DNA of 64,000 nt from JBDHAC01 sp039588215 (GCA_039588215.1 JBDHAD010000002.1:16436-80435), one strand, 5' to 3'; positions 50,661 to 59,933 are shown, counted from the first letter of the stretch. Notes: generated by a model not told the origin, from the letters alone. Numbers and translations are program-made.

Positions 50661-52057
50661 TGCCAGTCGTTCCGCGCGAGGTCCTCCGCCATGAGGAGCT
50701 CGCTCTGAAGTGCGACCAGCTCCGCGCGGCCCAGATGACGGCCGCGCACGATAACCGCGTCGATCTCTCCTAGGTTCGAGATGTCGGCAAGCGGGTCGGC
50801 TGTGAGGAGGACGAGGTCCGCGAGCTTGCCTGGCTCGACCGTCCCGAGTTCATGCGAGAGCCCGAGGAACTCGGCTGGATGGCGGGTGGCGCTCATCAGA
50901 GCCTCGTGCGGTGTCATACCCACGGCCTGCACCAGCCAACCCAACTCCTCGTGCAGGCTGGAGCCCGGGTAGATGTTGATGACCGCCACGTCCGACCCCG
51001 CCAGGATACGCACTCCCGCCTGGCGCATCTCGCGCAGGGTCGCGACCCAGTCCTCGTAGATCTCGCGCCAGTCGACCCCCGAGTCCTCTCGCCGCTCCGC
51101 AACTTGCTCTCCCCAGTCCGCGATCAGGAAGCGAGACACATAGCGCCGCCGATCGTCGAGGAGTCCGAGGCTGTCCCCTACGATGGCGTCGAGAGTATCG
51201 GGCGACAGGAGGATCGAGGCCTCGAAGTTCACTAGAGTGGGCACGACGGCCATGTCGCGAGCCACGAGCTCGGCATAAAGGGCGGCCCGCTCGGTGGTGG
51301 GAACGCTGCCTGGAGGCGGGTACAGGAAATGCTCGATGCTTCCGTGACCCGTTTCGATCAGCTCGCGGAGGGGAATACCGAACGTGTGTCCGACGACGCG
51401 TAGATCGTGAGCCCGCGCCGCAGCCACGATTCCGCGATACGTGGCGAGGGAGGCCAGCGTACGGATCTTGATGAAGTCGACGCCCAGCGCGGCCAGCGAG
51501 TCTACCACCGCCCGTGCTCGCTGCGGATCGCCCACCGGGATCCGGGTTCGCCCGACCGGCTCGACCACTTCCGCGTCGAGCATTCGCTGCACGTTCTCGG
51601 GTGCCTCGAGATACGGTCCGGCCAGCACGATACGAGGACCGAGGCGGTCACCCCGCCGGATGGTTTCGCGCCAGGTGAGCAGCTCCTCGAGCTCGCCGCC
51701 CATGTCGCGCACGGAGGTGACCCCTTCCTTCACGAAGAGGGTGAGAGCCGAGGCGCGTGTCTTGGAGAGGTGCACGTGCATGTCCCACAGACCCGGGATG
51801 AGGTACTTCCCGGAGCCATCGATCACACGTCCGCCTGTCGGGCAATCGACCGCATCGGATGGCCCTATGGCGGCGATGCGATCGCCACGGACCAATACGG
51901 CCATGTCGTCTCGCGGCGGCGCGCCGGTGCCATCGATGACCGTCACCCCTCGGATGATGAGGGCATCATCTACGGTCGGGGCCGGCGCGCAACCGAGCAC
52001 GAGAGCCGTCAGCACCCCGAGCTGCCGGGTGGATCGAGCCCGTGGGACGTCAAGCAT
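50657..52057 (-). CDS. Exported amidohydrolase (imidazolonepropionase-like/prolidase-like)
   Basis: 466 residues from ATG 52057; a longer start at 52144 would precede a lipoprotein-type signal that begins at this ATG (STRQLGVLTALVLGCAP), so 52057 is preferred. Amidohydrolase_1 motifs: LIPGLWDMHVHL, FIKIRTLA (carbamylated-Lys position), VVGHTFG, GHGSIEHF and ILAGSDVAV with metal Asp. Many exported members cleave Xaa-Pro or acyl-amino-acid substrates. It overlaps the NSAR gene by 4 bp and leads this three-gene transcript. Confidence 0.86.
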   Translation of the reverse strand: MLDVPRARSTRQLGVLTALVLGCAPAPTVDDALIIRGVTVIDGTGAPPRDDMAVLVRGDRIAAIGPSDAVDCPTGGRVIDGSGKYLIPGLWDMHVHLSKTRASALTLFVKEGVTSVRDMGGELEELLTWRETIRRGDRLGPRIVLAGPYLEAPENVQRMLDAEVVEPVGRTRIPVGDPQRARAVVDSLAALGVDFIKIRTLASLATYRGIVAAARAHDLRVVGHTFGIPLRELIETGHGSIEHFLYPPPGSVPTTERAALYAELVARDMAVVPTLVNFEASILLSPDTLDAIVGDSLGLLDDRRRYVSRFLIADWGEQVAERREDSGVDWREIYEDWVATLREMRQAGVRILAGSDVAVINIYPGSSLHEELGWLVQAVGMTPHEALMSATRHPAEFLGLSHELGTVEPGKLADLVLLTADPLADISNLGEIDAVIVRGRHLGRAELVALQSELLMAEDLARNDWQ

Positions 52058-52282
52058 AGGAGATTTGGCCAAGCACGGATGATCCGTGGCACCGTTGGAG
52101 TGTCTGCATGCTCCCGAGTCCCTAACGTCCAGTCTCATCAACATAACGGCTCGAGTCCGGTCTGGCCTGGGACCGAAACCGGATCGCTGAGAGCCCTTCC
52201 TGCGTCACGAATTCGGGTGCTCGGGCGTCTATTATCTGGCTGCCCCTCCGAGGTGCCGCTCGGACCAGACCTGGAAGGTGCG

Positions 52283-52723
52283 ATGACGAAGCTCGCTCTC
52301 CCGCGCCTCTTGCCCGCGCATCGGCGGACCTGGCGGCGCGTCCCCTGGATCATCGGTCTCGTGCTGGCGGGGGCGTTCTGGCTCGCCGGGTGCGCTCCAT
52401 CGATTCTGGGTGCCGATCCCGGGACGGGATTCGATATCCTCGTGACGCGCGGGCCGATCCAACCGGTTGCCAGGGAAGGGGAGGACAATTCGAGTCCGGT
52501 GCAGGGTGCGCTGGTTCACATCGCGCGGACCGACGCGTCCGGCGATACTCGCGTTCACACGGATGCGGAGGGAAGGGCGCTCGCCGCGCTCGTTCCCGGT
52601 AACTATCGCGTCGAGGTTCGTGAATGTCCGGGAGCGATGTCGCTGCCCGCCGCCGCCGCCGCCTCGGTGCAGGCCGGCCGTTTGACAGTCCTCGAGTTTT
52701 CGTGCGATACCGGGATCCGGTAG
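52283..52723 (+). CDS. Small lipoprotein with prealbumin/CNA-B-like domain
   Basis: 146 residues. PWIIGLVLAGAFWLAGC is a lipobox-ending signal. The remainder resembles a carboxypeptidase-regulatory-like or CNA-B beta-sandwich: GALVHIARTDASGDTRVHTDAEGRALAALVPGNYRVEV (seen as VHIARTDASGD and LVPGNYRVEV), with two Cys near the C-terminus. GGAAGG precedes the ATG at 52283. Function unknown; likely a surface or periplasmic adhesion-type module. Divergent from the amidohydrolase. Confidence 0.7.
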   Translation: MTKLALPRLLPAHRRTWRRVPWIIGLVLAGAFWLAGCAPSILGADPGTGFDILVTRGPIQPVAREGEDNSSPVQGALVHIARTDASGDTRVHTDAEGRALAALVPGNYRVEVRECPGAMSLPAAAAASVQAGRLTVLEFSCDTGIR

Positions 52724-52786
52724 GCGATCCCCGCACTCTCGCTCGAGCCCTGACAGATTGGGAAAGAACTCCCGTGGGCCGCCCCG

Positions 52787-53061
52787 TTACAATCCGCTCG
52801 TCAGACCGAGAACCTCCGATGCCAACCACCACAGACCCACGAGAAGGATGGCACCGGGAACGGCGAACCGCACCCACCCGAACAGGAGCTTCGAGCCCGC
52901 CCCGCTCGGCCGGCGGCGACTCCGATCATCGTGAACACGGCACCGAGCCGCGTGGCGAAGCGCGGGCGCTCCGCGCGCGGGAGCCGGGGGAAGGCATATG
53001 GCGGGCGGGTCCGACGCTACGCCGAGGGATGCCTCAGCGCCCGATCAATCATCGCGCTCAT
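52787..53061 (-). pseudogene. Decayed small membrane-protein gene
   Basis: Starting from ATG 53061, which overlaps the end of the upstream remnant, the frame reads MSAMIDRALRHPSA, TAG stop, then RFATRLGAVFTMIGVAAG. After a one-base frameshift near the G-run at about 52895-52910 it continues KLLFGWVRFAVPGAILLVGLWWLASEVLGLTSGL to TAA at 52787. Two membrane helices and basic flanks look like real coding sequence split between frames. No family is recognised. Sequencing error is a possible alternative. Confidence 0.4.
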
Positions 53062-53242
53062 ACGAAATGATCTTCTCCCACTCGCTCGGGTCGGAACGCG
53101 CTACGACGGCTACGACGGGCTCCTCGCTGCTGGTCTTGAACACCTCGTGCGGGACCCCCGGTGGCTTCTACGGGGCTCGAAGGACGTGAATCCCCGCGCC
53201 GCGCTCGACGGCTGCCCCGAGGTCGAGGTCTTCGTGGCTCAT
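53045..53242 (-). pseudogene. Decayed short gene with in-frame TAG (cupin-tail-like)
   Basis: From ATG 53242, with GGAGGGAG upstream, the frame reads MSHEDLDLGAAVERGAGIHVLRAP, TAG at 53168-53170, then KPPGVPHEVFKTSSEEPVVAVVARSD and ends at 53045. The part after the stop (PPGVPHEVF ... PVVAVVAR) resembles the last strands of a cupin. A G-to-A change in a Trp codon would explain the stop. The 65-codon length is very short for a complete cupin, so this may be a fragment. Confidence 0.45.
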
Positions 53243-53394
53243 GGCTTTTGACTCCCTCCACGTCCGTAGGGGGTTGAATCGCGCGCTCGCCTCCGCAGAC
53301 GACGAACGCGTACGGTGACGCGCTTCGAAGTTCCCACCGCGTCGAATGGCCCCTATATTGCACCAACAGAGCACGAGTCGGACAGTCGATGGTA

Positions 53395-53448
53395 CGTGGT
53401 GATTTGAGGCAGATTGCGGCCACGTTAAAGAAGTCGCTAAAGAGCCCG
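53395..53448 (+). ncRNA. SAM-II-type riboswitch upstream of metH
   Basis: P1 is CGTGG (53395-53399) with CCACG (53420-53424). The loop begins TGATTTGAGGC and contains ATTGC. The 3' strand carries the conserved ACGTTAAAGAAGTCGCTAAAG. GGC in the loop (53408-53410) can pair with GCC at 53444-53446 to form the pseudoknot, where the marine env aptamer has CC/GG, a compensatory difference. These features match the SAM-II (metA/SAM-alpha) aptamer. It senses S-adenosylmethionine and should lower metH expression when SAM is plentiful. Confidence 0.88.
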
Positions 53449-53480
53449 CCCCGGCGCGACTAGCGACGGGGTTTCTTTGT
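53449..53480 (+). terminator. Intrinsic terminator of the riboswitch expression platform
   Basis: CCCCG (53449-53453) pairs with CGGGG (53467-53471), with an inner CGC/GCG stem, followed by TTTCTTTGT. It starts directly after the pseudoknot strand of the SAM-II aptamer and ends 10 bp before the metH start, so attenuation is likely. Confidence 0.75.
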
Positions 53481-53490
53481 TGGAGGAAAT

Positions 53491-56400
53491 GTGACGCAAG
53501 ATCGCGACAGCCGAGTGCAGGCGCTGCGGGGTGCCCTCGAGAGCCGGATCCTGGTGCTCGATGGGGCGATGGGGACCATGATTCAACGCCTCCGCCTCGA
53601 CGAGGACGATTACCGGGGCGACCGGTTCGGGGATCACCCGACGCCGCTCCAGGGCAACCACGACCTTCTGTCTCTCACCCGTCCGGGTGCGATCGGGGAT
53701 ATCCACCGTGCGTATCTGGACGCCGGTGCCGACATCATCGAGACGAACACGTTCAACGCCCAGGCGATCTCGCAGGCCGACTACGGTACCGAATCGGCGG
53801 TGGCCGATATGAACTGGGAGGCGGCCAGGATCGCGCGTGCCGCGGCGGACGAGTTCACCGCCCTCGACCCGGCGCGACCGCGTTTCGTGGCCGGCAGCCT
53901 GGGTCCGACGAATCGAACCGCGTCGCTCTCACCCGACGTCGAGAACCCGGGCTTCCGGGCGGTGACGTTCGATGAGCTGGCCGCCGCGTATCGGGAGCAG
54001 GGCGAGGCGCTCATCGAGGGCGGCGTCGATCTGCTCCTCGTGGAGACGGTGTTCGACACGCTGAACTGCAAGGCGGCTCTGTTCGGGCTCCTCGAGCTGG
54101 TCGAGACCCTGGAAGTCAACGTGCCCTTGTGCGTGTCGGGAACGATCACCGATCGCAGCGGCCGCACGCTGTCCGGCCAGACCACCGAAGCGTTCTGGTA
54201 TTCGATCCGCCATGCGAACCTGTTCAGCGTGGGCTTGAACTGCGCGCTCGGGGCCAGCGACCTGCGGCCGTACGTCGAGGAGCTGTCTCACCTGGCCGAC
54301 ACCCTCGTGAGCTGCCACCCGAACGCGGGCTTGCCCAACGAATTCGGGGAATACGACGAGAGCCCCGAAGCTATGGCTGAGGTATTGGGTGGCTTCGCGG
54401 ATAACGGACTCGTAAACCTCGTCGGCGGTTGCTGCGGGACGACGCCGGACCACACGCGAGCCCTCGCCGACCGAGTGCGTGGCCTCGCCCCGCGAGCCAC
54501 TCCCGAAGCCTCGATGCTCCCCTCTCTGAGCGGGCTAGAGCCACTGGTCATCCGCCCCGACACGCTATTCGTGAACATCGGGGAGCGGACGAACGTGACG
54601 GGTTCGGCGCGCTTTGCCCGGCTCATCCAGGAAGACAGATACGAGGAGGCGATCGACGTCGCGCGCGACCAGGTGGTGAATGGCGCGCAGATGATCGACG
54701 TAAACATGGACGAGGGCCTCCTCGACTCGGTTGCCGCGATGACACGCTTCCTGAACTTGATGGCGGCTGAGCCGGACATTGCCCGGGTGCCGGTGGTGGT
54801 CGACTCGTCTCGCTGGGAGGTGATCGAGGCGGGCCTGAAGTGCTTGCAGGGGAAGGGGGTCGTGAACTCCATCAGCCTGAAGGAGGGCGAGGATCTGTTC
54901 CTTCAGCAGGCGCGACTGATCCGGCGGTACGGAGCCGCCGTGATCGTGATGGCGTTCGACGAAGACGGGCAGGCCGACACGGAAGATCGGAAGGTGGAGA
55001 TCTGCCAGCGCGCTTTCGCGCTGCTGACCGAGAAGGTCGGCTTCCCACCCGAGGACATCATCTTCGACCCGAATATCTTCGCCGTGGCGACGGGTATCGA
55101 AGCGCACAACGAGTACGGCCATGCGTTTCTGGAGGCCACCCGCCGCATCAAGGAGACACTCCCCGGAGTCTCGATGAGTGGTGGCGTGAGCAACTTCTCG
55201 TTCGCGTTCCGCGGAAACAACGCGGTGCGCGAGGCCATGCACTCGGTATTCCTGTATCACGCGATCCAGGCCGGGCTCGACATGGGGATCGTGAATGCGG
55301 GTCGCCTTCCGGTCTACGACGACATCCCTGCCGAGCTTCTCGAGGCCACCGAGGACGTCCTGTTCAACCGTCGTTCCGAAGCCACCGAGCGCTTGACCGA
55401 GATCGCCGGTCGCGTGACCGGGCAGACCGAGCGCTCCGGACCCGATCTCGCCTGGCGGGAGATGAGCGTTGAGGAGCGCCTCTCGCATGCGCTGGTCGAA
55501 GGGATCGTCGATTTCATCGAAGAAGACACCGAAGAGGCGCGGCTGAATTGCGAGCGCCCTCTGCACGTGATCGAGGGTCCTCTCATGGGAGGCATGCAGC
55601 GCGTGGGAGACCTCTTCGGAAGCGGAAAGATGTTTCTCCCGCAGGTGGTCAAGAGCGCCCGGGTCATGAAGAAGGCCGTGGTGTATCTCGTCCCCTTCCT
55701 GGAGGCGGAGCGTGACGGCGAAGGGAAGAGTGCACGGCGAGCCAAGGGCAAGGTCCTGCTCGCCACCGTGAAGGGGGACGTGCACGATATCGGCAAGAAC
55801 ATCGTGGGGGTGGTTCTAGGGTGTAACGACTACGAAGTGATCGATCTCGGCGTGATGGTGCCTGCGGATCGAATCCTGTCGACGGCGCGCGAAGAGGAGG
55901 TCGACATCATCGGACTGAGCGGCCTCATCACACCCTCTTTGGACGAGATGGTGCACGTGGCGGCCGAGATGGAGCGTCTGGGGTTCGAGACCCCACTCTT
56001 GATCGGAGGGGCCACCACCTCGCAGAAGCACACGGCCGTCCGGATCGACGAGCGGTACACAGGACCGACCGTGCACGTTCTGGATGCGTCTCGATGCGTG
56101 GGGGTCGTTTCCAGCCTGCTCAACCCCGAGCGTCGCGAGCCGTACGCGCGCGAGGTCGCCGACACGTATGCGCAGGTTCGGGTCGAATACAGCGAGCGCG
56201 AAAGGAAGCGACACCTCGTCACGCTCGATGAGGCGCGAGCCAACCCCTGGACGTGCGATTGGGAGACGTACACGCCTCCACGACCGCGGGAAGGTGGGAT
56301 CACGGTCTTTGAGGACTACCCGATACAGGAGCTGATCGGGCTCATCGACTGGACCCCCTTCTTCTCGGCTTGGGAGTTGCGCGGCCGCCATCCAGCCATT

Positions 56401-57219
56401 CTGGATGATGCCGTCGTCGGAGAGTCCGCTCGGAGGTTGTTCGTCGACGCCCGGAACCTGCTTGAGCGCATCGTCAGTGAGCGTCTCCTCAAGGCGCGCG
56501 CGGTGGTGGGCTTATTCGCCGCGGCCTCGCGTGGCGACGACGTGGTCCTGTACGAGGACTCGGATCGGACCCGTACTCTGGCCGTCGTGCATCACCTGCG
56601 GCAGCAGATGGAACGCCGGGACGATCGTCGAAACGTATGTCTCGCGGACTTCGTGGCGCCACTCGGCAGCGACGTGGAGGACTGGATCGGAGCGTTCACG
56701 GTGACGGCCGGTCTGGGACTGGAAGAGCTGTGTGCCGCGTTCGAAGCGGATCACGACGACTACCATAGCATCCTCGCCAAGGCACTCGCGGATCGGCTCG
56801 CCGAGGCGCTTGCAGAGCGACTGCACCAACGCGTGCGGACCGAGTTGTGGGGATACGCACCGGGCGAATCGCTCGGTAGCGATGAGTTGATCGCCGAGAC
56901 GTACGATGGGATACGGCCGGCTCCGGGTTATCCGGCGTGTCCGGATCACACGCAGAAGCGCGTGCTGTTCGATTTGCTGGATGTGCCACGCCGGATCGGG
57001 GTCGAGTTGACCGAACAGTTGGCGATGTGGCCGGCATCCTCGGTGAGTGGTTGGTACTTCTCGCACCCGGACTCACGCTACTTCGGGGTCGGCAAGATCG
57101 AACGGGATCAGGTCGCGGACTACGCGTCACGCGCGGGCATCTCGCTTCGCGAGGCGGAGATGTGGCTGTCTCCGAATCTGGCCTATACGCCGGCACCCGA
57201 ACTGGTGGGGGCGTCGTGA
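53491..57219 (+). CDS. metH: Cobalamin-dependent methionine synthase
   Basis: 1242 residues, full length. It transfers a methyl group from 5-methyltetrahydrofolate to homocysteine through B12. Domains: homocysteine-binding (1-~325) with zinc Cys in LNCALG and GGCCGTTPDH (312-321); pterin-binding (~350-620) with NIGERTNVTGS; B12-binding (~650-890) with DVHDIGKNI, His765 as cobalt ligand; and the reactivation domain (~920-1242) with RPAPGYPACPDH and WYFSHPDSRYFGVGKI. GTG start at 53491, GGAGGA upstream. Controlled by the SAM-II riboswitch and terminator. Overlaps the next gene by 4 bp. Confidence 0.97.
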   Translation: MTQDRDSRVQALRGALESRILVLDGAMGTMIQRLRLDEDDYRGDRFGDHPTPLQGNHDLLSLTRPGAIGDIHRAYLDAGADIIETNTFNAQAISQADYGTESAVADMNWEAARIARAAADEFTALDPARPRFVAGSLGPTNRTASLSPDVENPGFRAVTFDELAAAYREQGEALIEGGVDLLLVETVFDTLNCKAALFGLLELVETLEVNVPLCVSGTITDRSGRTLSGQTTEAFWYSIRHANLFSVGLNCALGASDLRPYVEELSHLADTLVSCHPNAGLPNEFGEYDESPEAMAEVLGGFADNGLVNLVGGCCGTTPDHTRALADRVRGLAPRATPEASMLPSLSGLEPLVIRPDTLFVNIGERTNVTGSARFARLIQEDRYEEAIDVARDQVVNGAQMIDVNMDEGLLDSVAAMTRFLNLMAAEPDIARVPVVVDSSRWEVIEAGLKCLQGKGVVNSISLKEGEDLFLQQARLIRRYGAAVIVMAFDEDGQADTEDRKVEICQRAFALLTEKVGFPPEDIIFDPNIFAVATGIEAHNEYGHAFLEATRRIKETLPGVSMSGGVSNFSFAFRGNNAVREAMHSVFLYHAIQAGLDMGIVNAGRLPVYDDIPAELLEATEDVLFNRRSEATERLTEIAGRVTGQTERSGPDLAWREMSVEERLSHALVEGIVDFIEEDTEEARLNCERPLHVIEGPLMGGMQRVGDLFGSGKMFLPQVVKSARVMKKAVVYLVPFLEAERDGEGKSARRAKGKVLLATVKGDVHDIGKNIVGVVLGCNDYEVIDLGVMVPADRILSTAREEEVDIIGLSGLITPSLDEMVHVAAEMERLGFETPLLIGGATTSQKHTAVRIDERYTGPTVHVLDASRCVGVVSSLLNPERREPYAREVADTYAQVRVEYSERERKRHLVTLDEARANPWTCDWETYTPPRPREGGITVFEDYPIQELIGLIDWTPFFSAWELRGRHPAILDDAVVGESARRLFVDARNLLERIVSERLLKARAVVGLFAAASRGDDVVLYEDSDRTRTLAVVHHLRQQMERRDDRRNVCLADFVAPLGSDVEDWIGAFTVTAGLGLEELCAAFEADHDDYHSILAKALADRLAEALAERLHQRVRTELWGYAPGESLGSDELIAETYDGIRPAPGYPACPDHTQKRVLFDLLDVPRRIGVELTEQLAMWPASSVSGWYFSHPDSRYFGVGKIERDQVADYASRAGISLREAEMWLSPNLAYTPAPELVGAS

Positions 57220-59057
57220 GCGGGCGGTTACGCGAGCTGATCGGGGATGGACGTGTACACCTCATGGATGGTGCCATGGGGACCGTGCTCTACACCCGCG
57301 GCGTGTTCGTGAACGTCTGTTACGATGAGTTGAACCTCACCCAGCCGGACGTGATCCTCGGCGTCCACTCGGACTACGTGCGGGCCGGCGCCGAGCTCAT
57401 TGAAACGAACACGTTTGGCGCGAACCCCGTGAAGCTCTCCGCCTTCAACCTCGACGGTCGGACCGAAGAGGTGAACCAGGTCGCCGCCCGACTCGCCCAG
57501 CGCGCGGCCGGTGAGCGGGCTTGTGTGCTGGGAGCGATCGGTCCGCTAGGGATCCGGATCGAGCCGTGGGGTCCGACCTCTATCGACGAGGCGGTCACGT
57601 TCTTCAGCCGGCAGGCGACGGGGCTCGCGGAAGGTGGCGTGGACGGTTTCGTGCTCGAGACGTTCAGCGACATCGAGGAGCTGCACGCCGCGTTGCTGGG
57701 TGCGCGCGCGGTCGCCGACCTGCCCATCTTCGCCCAGATGTCGTTCGGCGAGGCCGGGGAGACCGCCTATGGGGCCACGGTCGAGACGGTCGCGGAGGCG
57801 GCGGAGGGATGGGACGTGGAGGTGTTCGGTCTCAATTGTTCGGTGGGACCTTCCGCGGCCCTGGAGACGGTGGAGCGGATGCTGGGAGTCACGTCACTCC
57901 CCATCTCCGCACAACCCAACGCGGGACTCCCCCGAGATGTCGGCGACCGGAAGATCTACCTGGCGAGCCCCGAGTACATGGCGCGATATGCGCGCCGGAT
58001 CGCGGAGGCGGGAGCGAGGTTCGTCGGTGGGTGCTGCGGGACGACCCCTGAGCACACCCGCCACATGGCCGAGTTGCTGGGTGCCGAGCACGGTCGGACG
58101 CCTCGGGTTCGTGTCGAGCCCCCCCACGACCCGACCGACCCGAACCGGGTCGAGCCTGTCTCGCTGGACAACCGCTCCGGGTTGGGGCGCAAGCTCGCTG
58201 CGGGTGAGTTCGTACGCACGGTCGAGCTGACGCCGACGCGTGGGTGGGAGCCGCGTGAGCTGATCGCGCGGACGCGTCATCTTCGTGACGCCGGGGTCGA
58301 TGCCGTGAACATCGTGGATCCGGCTGCGGCCAGCAGCCGGATAGGCTCGTTGCCGGCAGCGATGATCGTCGAGCGTGAGGTCGGGGTCGAAACCGTCGTC
58401 CACTACACGTGCCGTGACCGGAACATGCTGGGCATGGTGACCGACCTGTTGGGTGCGGCGGCAGCGGGGGTCAGGAATCTCCTCCTGGTGACCGGTGACC
58501 CACCCCGGAGCGGGCCGTACAACACGACGGGCGTGTACGACATCGACAGCATCGGGCTGACTAACGTCGTGCACCAGCTGAATCGTGGGCGGGACCCGGG
58601 CGGCTCCGCCATCGGGGCACCCACATCGTTCGTGATCGGTGTGGCGTGGAACCAGACCTCTTTGGACCACGAGGACGAATTGCGTCGCTTCGCGTGGAAG
58701 GTTCAAGCGGGCGCGGACTTCGCGATCACCCAGCCTGTGTTCGATCCCGATCGGTTTTTGGAGGCGCTCGCACCGGTCAAGGAGTACGGAATCGCCGTCT
58801 TGGCGGGCATCTGGCCCCTGCTTTCTCTTCGAAACGCGGAGTTTCTCGCGAACGAGGTGCCGGGGCTGGAGGTGCCGCAGTCCGTCGTCGATCGCATGCG
58901 CGATGCCGAGGGCGGAGGACGGGAAGCGGCCGAGCGCGAGGGCGTCAAGCTCGCGCGGGAGGTGCTCTCGGCGATCGGCGATTCCGTCCAGGGTGTGATG
59001 ATCAGCGCGCCCGGGAATCGCGTCGAGCGCGCACTGGCGGTGCTCGACGTCGGCTAG
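57216..59057 (+). CDS. Bifunctional homocysteine S-methyltransferase / methylenetetrahydrofolate reductase
   Basis: 613 residues, GTG start overlapping metH by 4 bp. Residues 1-~300 are a homocysteine methyltransferase domain (LMDGAMGTVLYTRG, LNCSVGPSAAL, zinc GGCCGTTPEHT). Residues ~330-613 are a MetF-type MTHFR barrel (VELTPTRGWEP, VVHYTCRDRNMLGMVTDL, LLLVTGDPP, FAITQPVFD), which reduces methylene-THF to methyl-THF. The fusion, as in the YitJ type, makes methyl-THF and can methylate homocysteine, so with MetH it supplies both methyl donor and acceptor steps. Cytoplasmic, co-regulated with metH. Confidence 0.95.
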   Translation: MSGRLRELIGDGRVHLMDGAMGTVLYTRGVFVNVCYDELNLTQPDVILGVHSDYVRAGAELIETNTFGANPVKLSAFNLDGRTEEVNQVAARLAQRAAGERACVLGAIGPLGIRIEPWGPTSIDEAVTFFSRQATGLAEGGVDGFVLETFSDIEELHAALLGARAVADLPIFAQMSFGEAGETAYGATVETVAEAAEGWDVEVFGLNCSVGPSAALETVERMLGVTSLPISAQPNAGLPRDVGDRKIYLASPEYMARYARRIAEAGARFVGGCCGTTPEHTRHMAELLGAEHGRTPRVRVEPPHDPTDPNRVEPVSLDNRSGLGRKLAAGEFVRTVELTPTRGWEPRELIARTRHLRDAGVDAVNIVDPAAASSRIGSLPAAMIVEREVGVETVVHYTCRDRNMLGMVTDLLGAAAAGVRNLLLVTGDPPRSGPYNTTGVYDIDSIGLTNVVHQLNRGRDPGGSAIGAPTSFVIGVAWNQTSLDHEDELRRFAWKVQAGADFAITQPVFDPDRFLEALAPVKEYGIAVLAGIWPLLSLRNAEFLANEVPGLEVPQSVVDRMRDAEGGGREAAEREGVKLAREVLSAIGDSVQGVMISAPGNRVERALAVLDVG

Positions 59058-59060
59058 CCC

Positions 59061-59933
59061 CTAGAGCAGGGAGTCGACCGTCTGTGCGATGCGGTGGTAT
59101 CGCTGAGCCGCCCGCCGCCCACCCAGGTTACACAGGTAGATCTTGTCGACGCCCATTCGGCGAAGCGCGACGACCGATCGCGCGCATACCTCCTCCGGGG
59201 TGGCACCCGATTCGAACTCGCGCATGAGCGGCTCGGCCGGGACAGGGAAGAACTGGCTCAGGCGCTCGAGCATAGCGGGCCGCGCGCTCCGGTAGAGAAA
59301 CACGCCGAACACCCCCGGTATCTCGAGCCCGCGTCGCTGTGTCTCCTGTAGCCAGCCCTCGACGTGCTCCGCGTCGTGGTGTGACACGATCTGCGTGAAG
59401 TAGTAGTCGGCCTCGAAGCGCTCATCGAGCAGATAGTCGACTTGCTGTGCCTGGTCCCGGTGGAGGTTCGCCCACCCTCCCAGGTCGAGGTGCGGGAGTC
59501 GCTCGCGGAGCAGCTGTCTCAGCTGGAAAGCGTGCGGGACACAACGCGGTACGCCCCCGGTGTCGTCGCCGCCCACGACGGTCAGCGCCTGGACACCCCG
59601 CGCGCTCGCTCTCGAGGCGTACAGGAGACAGTACTCGAGTGGGTGCTTGCAGGTCAGAAACGGAACGATGGTGGCAGGATCGACCTGTCCAGTCAGGTTC
59701 GTGGTCAGGTGTTGGAGGTTCTCCTCCTCGGCCTCACCGACCGCATTGTCGGTCACGAAGAGAAACGTGTCCTCGGCTGCGAGGCGACGGAACGCATGAA
59801 ACAGGTCGATCCACGTCTCGATGCTGTCCCCCCGCGTCAGGTCCGCGCGTGGTGGACGGAGCTCGACGGCCAGTAAGGGGCGCTCTTCGCCCAGCCGATC
59901 GAGCAGACGGATCGGTGCCCCGTGAGGACTCAA
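59061..59933 (-). CDS. Second MTHFR-like (MetF-family) protein
   Basis: 290 residues. It keeps MetF-like landmarks: VELRPPRADL, TFLFVTDNAVGEAEEENL, CKHPLEYCLLYASRAS, ALTVVGGDD and ADYYFTQIV. Compared with true MetF, the N-terminal VSVEFFPP and flavin motifs are altered, so activity is uncertain; a methyl-THF-linked or regulatory role is possible. Its ATG overlaps the NnrE stop by 4 bp, pairing it with a cofactor-repair enzyme, and it is convergent with the fused reductase gene. Confidence 0.8.
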   Translation of the reverse strand: MSPHGAPIRLLDRLGEERPLLAVELRPPRADLTRGDSIETWIDLFHAFRRLAAEDTFLFVTDNAVGEAEEENLQHLTTNLTGQVDPATIVPFLTCKHPLEYCLLYASRASARGVQALTVVGGDDTGGVPRCVPHAFQLRQLLRERLPHLDLGGWANLHRDQAQQVDYLLDERFEADYYFTQIVSHHDAEHVEGWLQETQRRGLEIPGVFGVFLYRSARPAMLERLSQFFPVPAEPLMREFESGATPEEVCARSVVALRRMGVDKIYLCNLGGRRAAQRYHRIAQTVDSLL

